Shown here: in pieces, positions 18,132-25,382 of the stretch
Layout of the letters: each line of letters starts with the position of its first letter
Numbering within the stretch: position 1 is the first letter of the stretch
Origin: Micromonospora sp. RHAY321
GTDB lineage: Bacteria > Actinomycetota > Actinomycetes > Mycobacteriales > Micromonosporaceae
Length of the DNA stretch: 64,000 nt
Assembly (NCBI RefSeq): GCF_023896955.1
Contig: NZ_JAMHIW010000011.1
Coordinates: 62,001 to 126,000, forward strand
Direction of reading: 5' to 3'
The notes under the pieces: model-generated
Databases searched by the model: none
Told to the model about the DNA's origin: nothing
Seen by the model: the letters and a program-made list of their open reading frames with translations, nothing else
Program-made: the position numbers and the translations under genes

Positions 18132-19262
18132 CTACGAGAACAGCAGCACCGACCTGCGGGTGGCGTTGCCGAAGCTCAGGTTCCGTCCCCCGGTGTTGGG
18201 CGCCGGGGTGACCGCCACCTCGAACGTGACCGTCGTGCCGGCGGGAACCTGATGGTTCTCGTTGGCGCTGATCGTCACGTAGCCACCGCCGATGAGGGTC
18301 GGGTCGACCGACACCGTCTGCTGGTTCAACATCTGGACCGTCGGCGTGGAGCTGCCCGGGAAGCTGTAGGCCGCCCGGAGCCGGACCAGGTCGCCCTTCT
18401 GCAGACCCACCAGGTCGATCTTCGACTGGTGACCGATGAGGCCGGCCGCCGTGATCCGGTAGGCGGTGTTGCCGTCGCTCCACCGGACGGGGTGGAAGGC
18501 GCCGTCCGCCGCGAGCGCGGAGCCGGGATAGATGGTGACGATGGAAACTGTCTGCACGTCCGTGCCTCCTGCTGAGGTAGCGCCGATCATCACCGCGAAG
18601 TCGGTGTCCGTGCCCCGGAAAGCGTTCGCGTCGCAGGTGCGCTGCGCCCCGATCCGCGCGGTGCTGGTGTACTGCCAGATCCGTGGCACCGCGGACGGCG
18701 TGCCGTACGCCTGCCAGCCGACCCCGGTGTCCCCACCGGCCCTGTTGTAGGCGGCGGTGAAGGTCTCGTCGAGGTTGTGCGGGTAGTTGGCGTTCCAGCG
18801 GGGGAACCCGCCCAGCTCGCTGGATCCGTACTGGCCCCTGGAGGCGTACATCACCACGGCCTTGGTGGTGCGCGCCTCCAACTCGGTGGCGACCTGGACA
18901 CCCACCGACGGCGCGACGCTGTCGTACGGCCACCGCTCCAGGTCGACCTGCCAGAAGAAGCCGGGCCAGGTACGCCACCAGGCCAGGTTCGCGTCCGCGT
19001 AGGCGATCGCGGTCTGTGCCTGGGTGGTCGCCGGCACGCCGGAGCGGACCACGATGTACATCCCCAGGTAGGGAATGCCGGCATCGCGGCCGGCGGCGAG
19101 GATCCAGCCGCAGCCCTGGCTCCGGAACACGCTGGACGGTGACTGTTCCGTCCCCTTGCTGGTGAGAAAGTGGATGCCCAGTCCCGACGCGGCGGCCACC
19201 CGGGCCGGGGTCAGCCCTCGGCCGACGTCGTAATCACTGGTATCCCATCCGTAGAGCGTCAC
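18132..19262 (-). CDS. GH25-like lysozyme-fold protein without signal peptide
   Basis: A 376-residue protein. Residues 1-230 look like a glycoside hydrolase 25 type barrel: LYGWDTSDYDVGRGL with the first acidic residues, FFWQVDLERWPYD with the DxE-type catalytic pair, and IWQYTSTARIG near the barrel end. Residues 240-376 form a beta-rich C-terminal domain with no name I recognise. GTG 19262 has a perfect GGAGGTG upstream. There is no Sec signal or membrane segment, so export would need lysis or a non-Sec route, as for phage endolysins, yet no phage genes lie nearby. Confidence 0.72.
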   Translation of the reverse strand: MTLYGWDTSDYDVGRGLTPARVAAASGLGIHFLTSKGTEQSPSSVFRSQGCGWILAAGRDAGIPYLGMYIVVRSGVPATTQAQTAIAYADANLAWWRTWPGFFWQVDLERWPYDSVAPSVGVQVATELEARTTKAVVMYASRGQYGSSELGGFPRWNANYPHNLDETFTAAYNRAGGDTGVGWQAYGTPSAVPRIWQYTSTARIGAQRTCDANAFRGTDTDFAVMIGATSAGGTDVQTVSIVTIYPGSALAADGAFHPVRWSDGNTAYRITAAGLIGHQSKIDLVGLQKGDLVRLRAAYSFPGSSTPTVQMLNQQTVSVDPTLIGGGYVTISANENHQVPAGTTVTFEVAVTPAPNTGGRNLSFGNATRRSVLLFS

Positions 19263-19486
19263 GGGCGGCACCTCCGGCGCCGAACATCGAGGGGAGACGC
19301 CGCAGCACCGAGGCGGATTTCTGCGCCTTCCGGCGGCCATAGTCGCCAAAAGCGCTATTTCACCGTACGTCCCGGGCTACGGAACAAAAGCCCTGGTCAG
19401 TGGCCCATTTCGGTGGGTGCGAATTGCGGCTTCGGAGCTGTCCGGCAGCCGACAGGAAGGCGGGACCGAGCCGTACCCTCGGCGGC

Positions 19487-20146
19487 ATGGATCTCGACGG
19501 TCTTCCACTGGCGGAGTTCGCGTTTCCCGGGCCGCTCCGGGACCAACTGGTGGCGGCGATCCTGTCCGGCGCCAAGACGGCGACCTCCGGCCTGCTGCTC
19601 GGATACGAGCGGGAGAACGAGCCACTACCCACGGTCGGCCAACGGTGCGCGGTGGTGGATTCCCAGAACCGGCGGGTCGCGGCGATCGAGCTGACCGACG
19701 TACGGGTGGTCCGGCTCGCCGACGTGGACCTCCAGCACGCCCTCGACGAGGGTGAGGGCGACGAATCGGTGGCGCAGTGGCGGGCCGGGCACGAGAGCTT
19801 CTGGCACAGTGCGGAGGTCCGCGCTGAGCTGGGCGACCCCGACTTCTCCGTGAACGACGACACCCTGGTGGTGACCGAGCGCTTTCGGCTGGTACACACC
19901 GCAGACATCGAGGCTATGGTGACCGCAGGTAAGCACTCACTCCGGCAAGGAGGACGTTCGTGCGCCGCATCGTCACCACCATCGCACTGCTGGCACTGTC
20001 ACTGGTCGTGTTCCTGGCGCCAACGCCAGCGAGCGCGGCGGGCCCCGTCGAGGTCACGTCCGCGACCCTCGTTGCCCGAGGGGTCGCCGTCGACGTCACC
20101 CTCACCGTCACATGCCCGGTCAGCGCGAACGGCAGCGCCGAGGTGA
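19487..20146 (+). CDS. ASCH-domain protein with suspect C-terminal extension
   Basis: Residues 1-145 are an ASCH domain (PUA-like RNA- or nucleotide-binding fold): FAFPGPLRDQLVAAILSGAKTATSGLL at the start, a VGQRCAVVDSQNRRVAAIEL strand pair, HESFW, and VVTERFRLV at the end, where such proteins normally stop. The frame then runs 74 residues further, overlapping the signal peptide gene at 19960 by 187 bases with a low-complexity Arg/Ser/Cys tail. The tail looks like antiphase reading of the next gene, so a lost stop or a frameshift near 19910-19930 is likely. TACCCT seven bases before ATG 19487 suggests leaderless expression. Confidence 0.7.
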   Translation: MDLDGLPLAEFAFPGPLRDQLVAAILSGAKTATSGLLLGYERENEPLPTVGQRCAVVDSQNRRVAAIELTDVRVVRLADVDLQHALDEGEGDESVAQWRAGHESFWHSAEVRAELGDPDFSVNDDTLVVTERFRLVHTADIEAMVTAGKHSLRQGGRSCAASSPPSHCWHCHWSCSWRQRQRARRAPSRSRPRPSLPEGSPSTSPSPSHARSARTAAPR

Positions 20147-20367
20147 GCCTCAGGCAGCGGTCGGGCACCATCGTGGCGCACGGGTCAGGCTGGACACCCC
20201 TGCACTGCACAGGTGAGCCTCAGGCCGTGACGGCGCGGGTGCTGGCCGACGCTGGCGGGGCCGTCTTCCACAAGGGTGAGGCGCTGGCCACCGGACTGAT
20301 CGAGCTTTGTAGTGACGACGGCTGCGACGGCGGGCCGTACAGCAACACGGTCCGCATCACTCGCTGA
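19960..20367 (+). CDS. Small secreted protein of unknown function
   Basis: A 135-residue protein with a clear Sec signal (MRRIVTTIALLALSLVVFLA, cleavage near PASAAGP) and a mature part of about 105 residues, rich in beta strands, with four cysteines (VTCPVS, LHCTGE, LCSDDGCDGG), probably two disulfides. GTG 19960 has AAGGAGG at the right distance, better support than the overlapping ASCH tail. No family recognised with confidence; similar exported beta-sandwich proteins are common in actinobacteria. Confidence 0.75.
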   Translation: MRRIVTTIALLALSLVVFLAPTPASAAGPVEVTSATLVARGVAVDVTLTVTCPVSANGSAEVSLRQRSGTIVAHGSGWTPLHCTGEPQAVTARVLADAGGAVFHKGEALATGLIELCSDDGCDGGPYSNTVRITR

Positions 20368-20420
20368 AAGCCGCACGACCGGTGGCGATTGAGCCCGCAA
20401 GCATGCCGAACTTGAAGGTC

Positions 20421-20454
20421 TCGAGAGGTTGAGCCCTCTCGAGAGGTTGAGCCC
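20421..20454. repeat. Tandem 16-base direct repeat
   Basis: TCGAGAGGTTGAGCCC occurs at 20421-20436 and again at 20439-20454 (period 18), between two convergent genes. Function unknown; it may be a replication-slippage product. Confidence 0.75.
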
Positions 20455-20508
20455 GTCCTGAAGCGTCGTGTTTCCCCACGTCTCAGCGCCGGCAAGGTTG
20501 ACCAGGCG

Positions 20509-20955
20509 TCACCCGGCGGCTTCGATCGCCGCCTCCACCTTGTCCAGGTAGTTGAACCACCACTGTCCCTCAGGCAGCGGACGCGCGGAGAGCAGGCTGC
20601 CCGCAACGACGAACGCCAGCACCACAATGTCGTCCGGCGCCAACCGCTCGGTCAGTGACCTGCCCGCCACGACAGCGTTCATGAAGGAAGCCGCTTCATC
20701 GGCGCTGACTGATGCCCATGCCTCCATTCGGCCGATCTCCGCGGCCAGCACAGCGACCTGGTCAGGCGTGGGCCTCGCATTGTGCAGATCTATGAGAACG
20801 AAGCCCGAAATCGCGACCACCAACGCGAGAGCCGCCTTCCGCGCCGTCTCGTCGGGGAACGCCTTCAGCGCAGCGTCGAGCTTGTCCAAGTCCCGCTTCA
20901 CCACCCAGTGAAGCGTGTCGCGGACGAGCTGTTCGGTGCGGTCATCGATCTTCAT
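20509..20955 (-). CDS. Hypothetical protein, 148 residues
   Basis: Starts MKIDDRTEQLVRDTLHWVVK; ATG 20955 is preceded by GGGGAGG. It is mostly helical with one hydrophobic segment, ALALVVAISGFVLIDL (about residues 37-52), followed by ARPTPDQVAVLAAEIGRMEAW, and ends LPEGQWWFNYLDKVEAAIEAAG. No family recognised. Its start overlaps the end of the small membrane protein upstream by 14 bases, so both are probably co-transcribed from the DUF6244 gene. Confidence 0.7.
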   Translation of the reverse strand: MKIDDRTEQLVRDTLHWVVKRDLDKLDAALKAFPDETARKAALALVVAISGFVLIDLHNARPTPDQVAVLAAEIGRMEAWASVSADEAASFMNAVVAGRSLTERLAPDDIVVLAFVVAGSLLSARPLPEGQWWFNYLDKVEAAIEAAG

Positions 20956-21235
20956 CGCGCCTCCCCTGTTCTCGATGCTTAGCCTGCCACGCCTTGTACG
21001 CACCCGTCGTGGCCACACCCGCCAGCAGAAAGCCACCGATGGCCTTGGGTACAAGCGGCAGAAACTCGACGAAGGTGGCCCAGGCAGTCGTAGCTACCGA
21101 ACCACCGAGCGCGATCGCCTCGGAGCTGACCCGCTCCCTGCGCGTCGGTTGCGGTGCTTCAGCAGCACTCCGATCCCGGAACGCCTGGGACAGGCCGCTG
21201 GCGCTGGGCGTAGAGGCTGTTGCCTGGCTTGGCAC
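20942..21235 (-). CDS. Possible small membrane protein
   Basis: The frame ends with a convincing single membrane segment (FVEFLPLVPKAIGGFLLAGV) followed by a positively charged tail (KAWQAKHREQGRRDEDR) and overlaps the start of the 148-residue gene by 14 bases. The start is uncertain: GTG 21235 gives 97 residues but has no good ribosome binding site, and TTG 21247 is no better. The open frame continues upstream through the DUF6244 gene, which is not credible coding. Confidence 0.42.
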   Translation of the reverse strand: MPSQATASTPSASGLSQAFRDRSAAEAPQPTRRERVSSEAIALGGSVATTAWATFVEFLPLVPKAIGGFLLAGVATTGAYKAWQAKHREQGRRDEDR

Positions 21236-21300
21236 TGCCGGTCGCAAGGTAACTTCGACTGCCGCGGGTGGCTGGTGGGTTGGGCTACCACCACCCGTGG

Positions 21301-21564
21301 TCAGTTTCCCAGAGCGCGGACCTTGGCGATCGTCTCCTGGACGTGCTGCTTGGCCGGGTCGCCGCCCTGCGACGCCTGCGCGAGAGCCTGGCGGTACGCG
21401 TCGATCATGCCGATCAGCGGGCCGGCGGCCACGCCCTCCAGCGCTCCGGCGACGAGCGCACGCGCCTCGGCCGCGTCCTGCGCTGCCGCAGCGGTCTTGG
21501 CCTTCGCCTCGTCCAGCTTCTGCGACGCCGCCGCCAACCTCGCGATGATCTGTGCTGCGCTCAC
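21301..21564 (-). CDS. DUF6244-like coiled-coil protein
   Basis: An 87-residue, almost entirely helical protein: AAQIIARLAAASQKLDEAKAKTAAAAQDAAEARALVAG and a second helix ending HVQETIAKVRALGN. The pattern fits DUF6244, a family I know from Micromonospora-type genomes, where short proteins of this kind sit near small regulators. GTG 21564 is chosen because GGGGAGG lies six bases upstream; ATG 21570 would be only one base from it. Function unknown. Confidence 0.66.
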   Translation of the reverse strand: MSAAQIIARLAAASQKLDEAKAKTAAAAQDAAEARALVAGALEGVAAGPLIGMIDAYRQALAQASQGGDPAKQHVQETIAKVRALGN

Positions 21565-21694
21565 GCGCATCCTCCCCGTGGTCGACCATCGCCTCCACCA
21601 CCGCACCGGCGGAGACCACAAGGGAGCGTACGAGATTCGCGCACTGAGCGCGACCGCGTGATCGCTTACCAGCAACTGCGAGGAGCAGTGAATT

Positions 21695-21734
21695 TTGGAA
21701 GGTTTCGGCCCACAGACGGGCGAAATCCTTCCAA
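21695..21734. terminator. Hairpin downstream of the GntR gene
   Basis: TTGGAAGGTTTCGGCCC (21695-21711) pairs with GGGCGAAATCCTTCCAA (21718-21734) apart from one bulge, with a 6-base loop. It lies 33 bases after the GntR stop and upstream of the DUF6244 gene, and probably ends the GntR transcript. Confidence 0.55.
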
Positions 21735-21766
21735 GATCTCAAGCGACACAGGGAGAGCGGGCGCGC

Positions 21767-21985
21767 TCAGCGCTCGGCGACGTATACGCCGACGCCAGGC
21801 ACGCCGACAACGAGCCCTTCGGCCTTCAGGGTGAGCATCGCATTGCGTACGACGATCGCGGAGACGCCGTGAATCTGGCAGAGCTGGGTGGTCGACGGCA
21901 GCTTGTCGCCGGGCGACAACTCGCCCGAGGCGATCTGCTTGCGGATGTGTTCGGCAAGCTCAACCCACTTGGGGCTTGGTGGCAT
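21767..21985 (-). CDS. Short GntR-type winged-helix regulator
   Basis: Only 72 residues, essentially the DNA-binding domain alone: WVELAEHIRKQIASGELSPG, DKLPSTTQLCQIHGVSAIVV, NAMLTLKAEGLVVGVPGVGVYV, the GntR winged helix. There is no effector domain, so dimerisation or ligand sensing must differ from full-length members. ATG 21985 has AGGGAG upstream. It is divergent from a three-gene operon, and the interval holds many repeats that are likely operators for both directions. Confidence 0.85.
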   Translation of the reverse strand: MPPSPKWVELAEHIRKQIASGELSPGDKLPSTTQLCQIHGVSAIVVRNAMLTLKAEGLVVGVPGVGVYVAER

Positions 21986-21992
21986 GGCGGTA

Positions 21993-22107
21993 CTCCCTGG
22001 TCAGCACCGCCATTCGACCACTCTTCACCTTGTTATCGCAAGTGATAGCTTGACTGCGATAGCTTGTTATCCTAGGCTCCGAACTGACCGGCTCCCTGGT
22101 CAGCACC
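21993..22107. repeat. Direct 16-base repeat flanking the GntR control region
   Basis: CTCCCTGGTCAGCACC occurs at 21993-22008 and 22092-22107, 99 bases apart, on each side of the GntR operator. The first copy contains the GntR ribosome binding site on the minus strand. It may reflect a duplicated leader. Confidence 0.7.
22029..22078 (+). promoter_or_regulatory. Repeat-rich operator and promoter of the orphan operon
   Basis: TTGACT (22050-22055) and TAGGCT (22073-22078) with a 17-base spacer form a near-consensus promoter for the plus-strand genes. Overlapping it are CTTGTTATC at 22029-22037 and 22063-22071, GATAGCTTG at 22044-22052 and 22058-22066, and the inverted pair TATCGC (22034-22039)/GCGATA (22056-22061). 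These are plausible GntR half-sites, AT-rich in a GC-rich genome. Confidence 0.62.
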
Positions 22108-22264
22108 CGAGGAGTTGGTTCTTCCCCACCGCGCACAGAGCGCCCGGTCGGTCGGTCCCCCCGTCCGGCCGGGCGTGCCGGGGCGCGCCCGCATGCCGCC
22201 CCGACGCAACGCCATGAGCACAACGCCATTAGCAGCAAGGAGACCGACCCGACGGGAGCACCGG

Positions 22265-22483
22265 ATGGCCGATCAACCTGACAGCCCACAGGAACCACCC
22301 GCCCGCCAACAGCCGGCGAGATCCCTCGTGTCCCATCAGGACGTGGAGGATGCCGACGACATCCTCTTCGCCCATCCACCTCGCGTGGTACGCCGCTGGC
22401 TCTGCGGGTGCGGCGCTGACTACCCCTGCCCCGATGTGCGTTTCGCCCTCCTGGTCAAGTCCACCGCCGAGGCGGGCGAATGA
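22265..22483 (+). CDS. Small cysteine-containing hypothetical protein
   Basis: A 72-residue protein, first gene behind the GntR-controlled promoter. The N-terminal half is polar and proline-rich; the second half reads DILFAHPPRVVRRWLCGCGADYPCPDVRFALL, with three cysteines in CGCGADYPC that could bind a metal. ATG 22265 follows GGGAG; ATG 22214 is an alternative. Its stop overlaps the next start (ATGA). No family recognised. Confidence 0.66.
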   Translation: MADQPDSPQEPPARQQPARSLVSHQDVEDADDILFAHPPRVVRRWLCGCGADYPCPDVRFALLVKSTAEAGE

Positions 22484-23100
22484 ACGCAGACACCGTGGAA
22501 GACCTGCGCGACGCCTGGCTGGCGACGATCACCGCCGCCGACCGGGCCGGCTCACAGTTGCACGGCGCGGGGCCGCCCGGCCGACGGCTGCCCTGGCAGG
22601 ACGCGGTCACCGAGTGCTGGCGAGCACTGACCTTGGTCTACGCCGGCCTGGCCGCAAGCCGTGACCCAGCCGGCGCGCCCAAGGAAGGCGGATCGGCGGG
22701 TGAGCTGCTCGCTGGCCTACGTGCGGCCCACGTCGACGCCGACCGGGCCGCCGCGCTGGCCGCCCGTGTCCGCTGGCGGTTGGGGGCGACCGAGGACCGG
22801 CTGCGACGTACACAAATCGTGGCGGACGCGGTCGCGGCACGGCACTTCGCGGCGGCGATCACCCGTCTGGACCTGGTCGTAGCCCGGCTCGCGGTGGGCG
22901 CCTGCCGCATCGACCGCTCGGTGGCGGCACTGACCGGCGAGCCGGCGGCACCGCCCGCACCCCTCAGCGCCAGCGACGCCACCAGCACCAGCACCAGCAC
23001 CGAGGAGATCGAGCGCGGCTGCCAGGCGGCACGCATCCTCGTGGCCAGGCGACGGCGACACAGGAGGGCACTCACGATGATCAGGGAGCGACGACGGTGA
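22480..23100 (+). CDS. Hypothetical alpha-helical protein, 206 residues
   Basis: ATG 22480 overlaps the previous stop as ATGA. The sequence is Ala/Arg-rich and helical throughout (for example LLAGLRAAHVDADRAAALAARVRW and DAVAARHFAAAITRLDLVVARL), with an STSTSTEE linker and a strongly basic C-terminus (ARRRRHRRALTMIRERRR) that could bind nucleic acid. No family recognised. It is the middle gene of a three-gene overlapping operon next to the GntR regulator. Confidence 0.66.
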   Translation: MNADTVEDLRDAWLATITAADRAGSQLHGAGPPGRRLPWQDAVTECWRALTLVYAGLAASRDPAGAPKEGGSAGELLAGLRAAHVDADRAAALAARVRWRLGATEDRLRRTQIVADAVAARHFAAAITRLDLVVARLAVGACRIDRSVAALTGEPAAPPAPLSASDATSTSTSTEEIERGCQAARILVARRRRHRRALTMIRERRR

Positions 23101-23537
23101 CCGACCCTCACGCGGCGCTGCGTGGCCTGCTGACCGGCCGGTTGCGCGGCCACGAACGGCGGCTGCGCCGGTTCGCCGAGCCGGACTGGCGGCGGTACGC
23201 CGATCTGCTCGCCGGGGCTCTGCTGGTGGCGGTGCGGCGACGGTTCGTCGCCGGGCAGGATCGGGCACCGGTGATCCGGTTCGTGGCGTCCGCGCGGGAA
23301 CGCTACGACGTCACCGGACGCGACGTCGACCCGGTGCTGGCTGAGGCGCTGGTCTGGGCGGCGCTCGGCGAACGCCCACCCGTGCCCGAGAGCGCGGCGG
23401 TGATCGTCGCGCGGACGGTGTTGCTGCTGGGCCTGCTCGAAGACGAAGGTCTCACCGACAGCGAGCGCGACGACGTTCTCGCCGCCGCCGCGCACACCGT
23501 CGACAACTCAACGCAGGATGTGACTCACGAGCGGTGA
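23097..23537 (+). CDS. Hypothetical protein, 146 residues
   Basis: GTG 23097 overlaps the previous stop as GTGA. Basic N-terminus (GLLTGRLRGHERRLRRFAEPDWRRY in pieces), a hydrophobic helix LLAGALLVAVRRRFV, and an acidic helical C-terminus (LLGLLEDEGLTDSERDDVLAAAA). No family recognised. Last gene of the operon; a strong hairpin begins at its stop codon. Confidence 0.66.
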   Translation: MTDPHAALRGLLTGRLRGHERRLRRFAEPDWRRYADLLAGALLVAVRRRFVAGQDRAPVIRFVASARERYDVTGRDVDPVLAEALVWAALGERPPVPESAAVIVARTVLLLGLLEDEGLTDSERDDVLAAAAHTVDNSTQDVTHER

Positions 23538-23572
23538 ATCGTGGATGGGAAGGGCGCCCTCCCATCCACGAT
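23538..23572. terminator. Hairpin between convergent genes
   Basis: ATCGTGGATGGG (23538-23549) pairs perfectly with CCCATCCACGAT (23561-23572); the interior AAGGGCGCCCT can extend the stem. It lies between the end of the orphan operon and the convergent membrane-protein gene and can stop both. Confidence 0.78.
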
Positions 23573-23595
23573 GGCGACAGGCGCCGGGCGTCGCT

Positions 23596-24267
23596 CTAGG
23601 GAGACTGCGGCCCGTTCTGCACCCGGTTGACCAGGTCGTGCAACGGTTTGGTGCCGCTGCCGACCATCACACCGGTCACGATGGCATCGACCCAGACTGC
23701 CATTCCGTTCCAGTCGGCACCCGCGACCGCGTGCAGGACGTAGAACCCGCCGGCACTGGACGCCACGGTGGCCAAGCCGCTCGCGAGACCCCACGCGACG
23801 ATCGTGCGGTTCGCCTTCGCCTGCGCCACCGCCGCCGTGGCCATGGCGACCGCCTCGCGGTCAGCCTCCGTCGGGCCGGCGACCCGGCCGTTCACGTCGG
23901 TGACCGTCCGGGCCAACGCGGCCTCGGCGGCGCGTCCCGGCAGCCATCGCGAGAACGGTTCCAGAATCCGCTCGACGGCTGCGGCGAAGACCAACAGGGT
24001 GAGGAAGACGCCCGTGGTGTCCTTGGGCTGGATCTTCGCGGCGGAGGCGCCGCTACGCCAGATCATCCAACCGGCGACAGCGCCGACGGCGATCAACCCG
24101 AAACCCGCGACCACCGCGCCGGGGCCGGCCTGCCGCGACGCCGCGACAACGGACAGCCCTGGCTCCTGGTCGGAGCGGGGCGTGGGCGTCGCTGCGGCAG
24201 CATCGGCGTCTGCCGGCGAGACGGCCGCCCTGCCCCATGCCGCCACCGGCTCAACGTTGGTGGACAT
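23596..24267 (-). CDS. Membrane protein with four hydrophobic helices
   Basis: A 223-residue protein with hydrophobic segments AVVAGFGLIAVGAVAGWMIW, GVFLTLLVFAAAVERIL, TIVAWGLASGLATVASSAGG and AVWVDAIVTGVMVGSGTKPL. Between the second and third is a soluble helical stretch. The final GSGTKPLHDLVNRVQ resembles the end of some holin-like proteins, though that is weak evidence. ATG 24267 is taken after GCAGGGACAG. No confident family. The 268 bases upstream (to 24535) hold no gene that I can support. Confidence 0.62.
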   Translation of the reverse strand: MSTNVEPVAAWGRAAVSPADADAAAATPTPRSDQEPGLSVVAASRQAGPGAVVAGFGLIAVGAVAGWMIWRSGASAAKIQPKDTTGVFLTLLVFAAAVERILEPFSRWLPGRAAEAALARTVTDVNGRVAGPTEADREAVAMATAAVAQAKANRTIVAWGLASGLATVASSAGGFYVLHAVAGADWNGMAVWVDAIVTGVMVGSGTKPLHDLVNRVQNGPQSP

Positions 24268-24535
24268 CTGTCCCTGCAATTCCCTGACCAACCTTTCGAC
24301 GTGCCGTTTGCGGAACGTCGATGCGTGACGTCCCAGAACCTCGGCCCAACCAAGACGGATCGCGTACTGATAGCGCTCGGGGCGCGAGACTACGGCAGCA
24401 GAGCGCGCACAGTGGACGCCGGCCGAAGATCGACACGACTTCGGCGATGTCGGGGTGTCCCAGCGGCTCGGATACCGCGATGTCAGCGATACCGAGTGGA
24501 TCATGCCCCGGGGCCGGGCTGGGCCCGCCGAAGGC

Positions 24536-25381
24536 TCAGCGCAGGCCACGGACCAGCAGCAGGTAGCCGCAGTAGGCGACCGGGACCAGCAGGAAGCAGA
24601 TCAGGAACCCGAGCGGCAGGTAGCGCGGCGGGGTGCCGGCGACCATCGCGGGCCGGCCCCACTGGCCGAGCACCAGGTACCCCCCGAAGAACGCCAGCGC
24701 CGGCAACCCGGCGCAGATCCACGCGCCGAGCGTGAACCCGTCGACCAGGCCGACCCCGGAGGCGAGCACCAGGGCCAGCATGAGCACCCCTGCCGCCGCC
24801 CCGCACCCGGCGTAGACGGCGACCGCCCGCGCCAGCGGTGACCACGTCGGCAGCAGCGCCGGGCGCTGGGCCAGCAGCTCCGCCTGCTGCCCGTGCCGGT
24901 CCGCCTCGTCGGCCATCCGCCGGGCCAGCTCCAGCTCCACCGCCGGGTCGACCGCCACCGCACGCTGCGCCGGCACCCCGGCGCCCGCCGGGCTCACCGC
25001 CGTCGGCAGCGCCAGCCGCGCCTCCCCCGCCGGCAACTGGGGGTACGCCCCGGCATCCGCCCGCCCCGGCGCGCCGGCTGCGCCGGCGGATCCCCCGTCC
25101 CCCGGTCCGGGTGCGGCGCCCGGCTGCCCCGACCCAGGCGCCCCCGGTGCGGTGCCCGACGGCCCGGGCGTCGGCCCCGGCGCGCCCGCCGGCTGGTCGA
25201 TGCCGATGGCACGGCCGAGCTGGTCGAGGCGGTGGCCCTGGGCGGTCAGCCGCTGGTGCAGGTAGTCGACGGTGGCGTGCAGGTCACGGCGGCGCTCGGA
25301 CTCGGCCGCGGCGTCGCGCTCGCCGGCTCGGCGCTGCTCGGCGAGTTGTCGGGCCAGCGCCGCGTACTCCTCGAAGGACAC
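24536..25381 (-). CDS. Membrane partner of the FtsK-type ATPase
   Basis: A 281-residue protein. Residues 1-60 are a charged coiled coil (YAALARQLAEQRRAGERDAA), 60-130 a Gly/Pro/Ala-rich linker, 140-175 another helix, and the C-terminal 100 residues hold four membrane helices (AVYAGCGAAAGVLMLALVLA, TLGAWICAGLPALAFFGGYL, YLPLGFLICFLLVPVAYCGY among them). GTG 25381 starts one base after the ATPase stop, so it is strictly co-transcribed. The upstream ATPase lacks membrane helices, so this protein is a good candidate for its membrane anchor. Confidence 0.75.
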   Translation of the reverse strand: MSFEEYAALARQLAEQRRAGERDAAAESERRRDLHATVDYLHQRLTAQGHRLDQLGRAIGIDQPAGAPGPTPGPSGTAPGAPGSGQPGAAPGPGDGGSAGAAGAPGRADAGAYPQLPAGEARLALPTAVSPAGAGVPAQRAVAVDPAVELELARRMADEADRHGQQAELLAQRPALLPTWSPLARAVAVYAGCGAAAGVLMLALVLASGVGLVDGFTLGAWICAGLPALAFFGGYLVLGQWGRPAMVAGTPPRYLPLGFLICFLLVPVAYCGYLLLVRGLR

Positions 25382-25382
25382 C

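Noticed and set aside
20421..20454. CRISPR-like array
   Set aside because: Only two repeat copies with a 2-base gap and no spacers; a simple tandem duplication.
20942..21742. Full-length 266-residue frame over the DUF6244 gene
   Set aside because: Only the last 95 residues look like protein (membrane helix); the upstream part is out of phase with DUF6244 and low complexity.
19487..24267. Integrated conjugative element or prophage
   Set aside because: No integrase, excisionase, replication initiator, tRNA-end attachment site or structural phage gene is visible; only orphan small genes support it.
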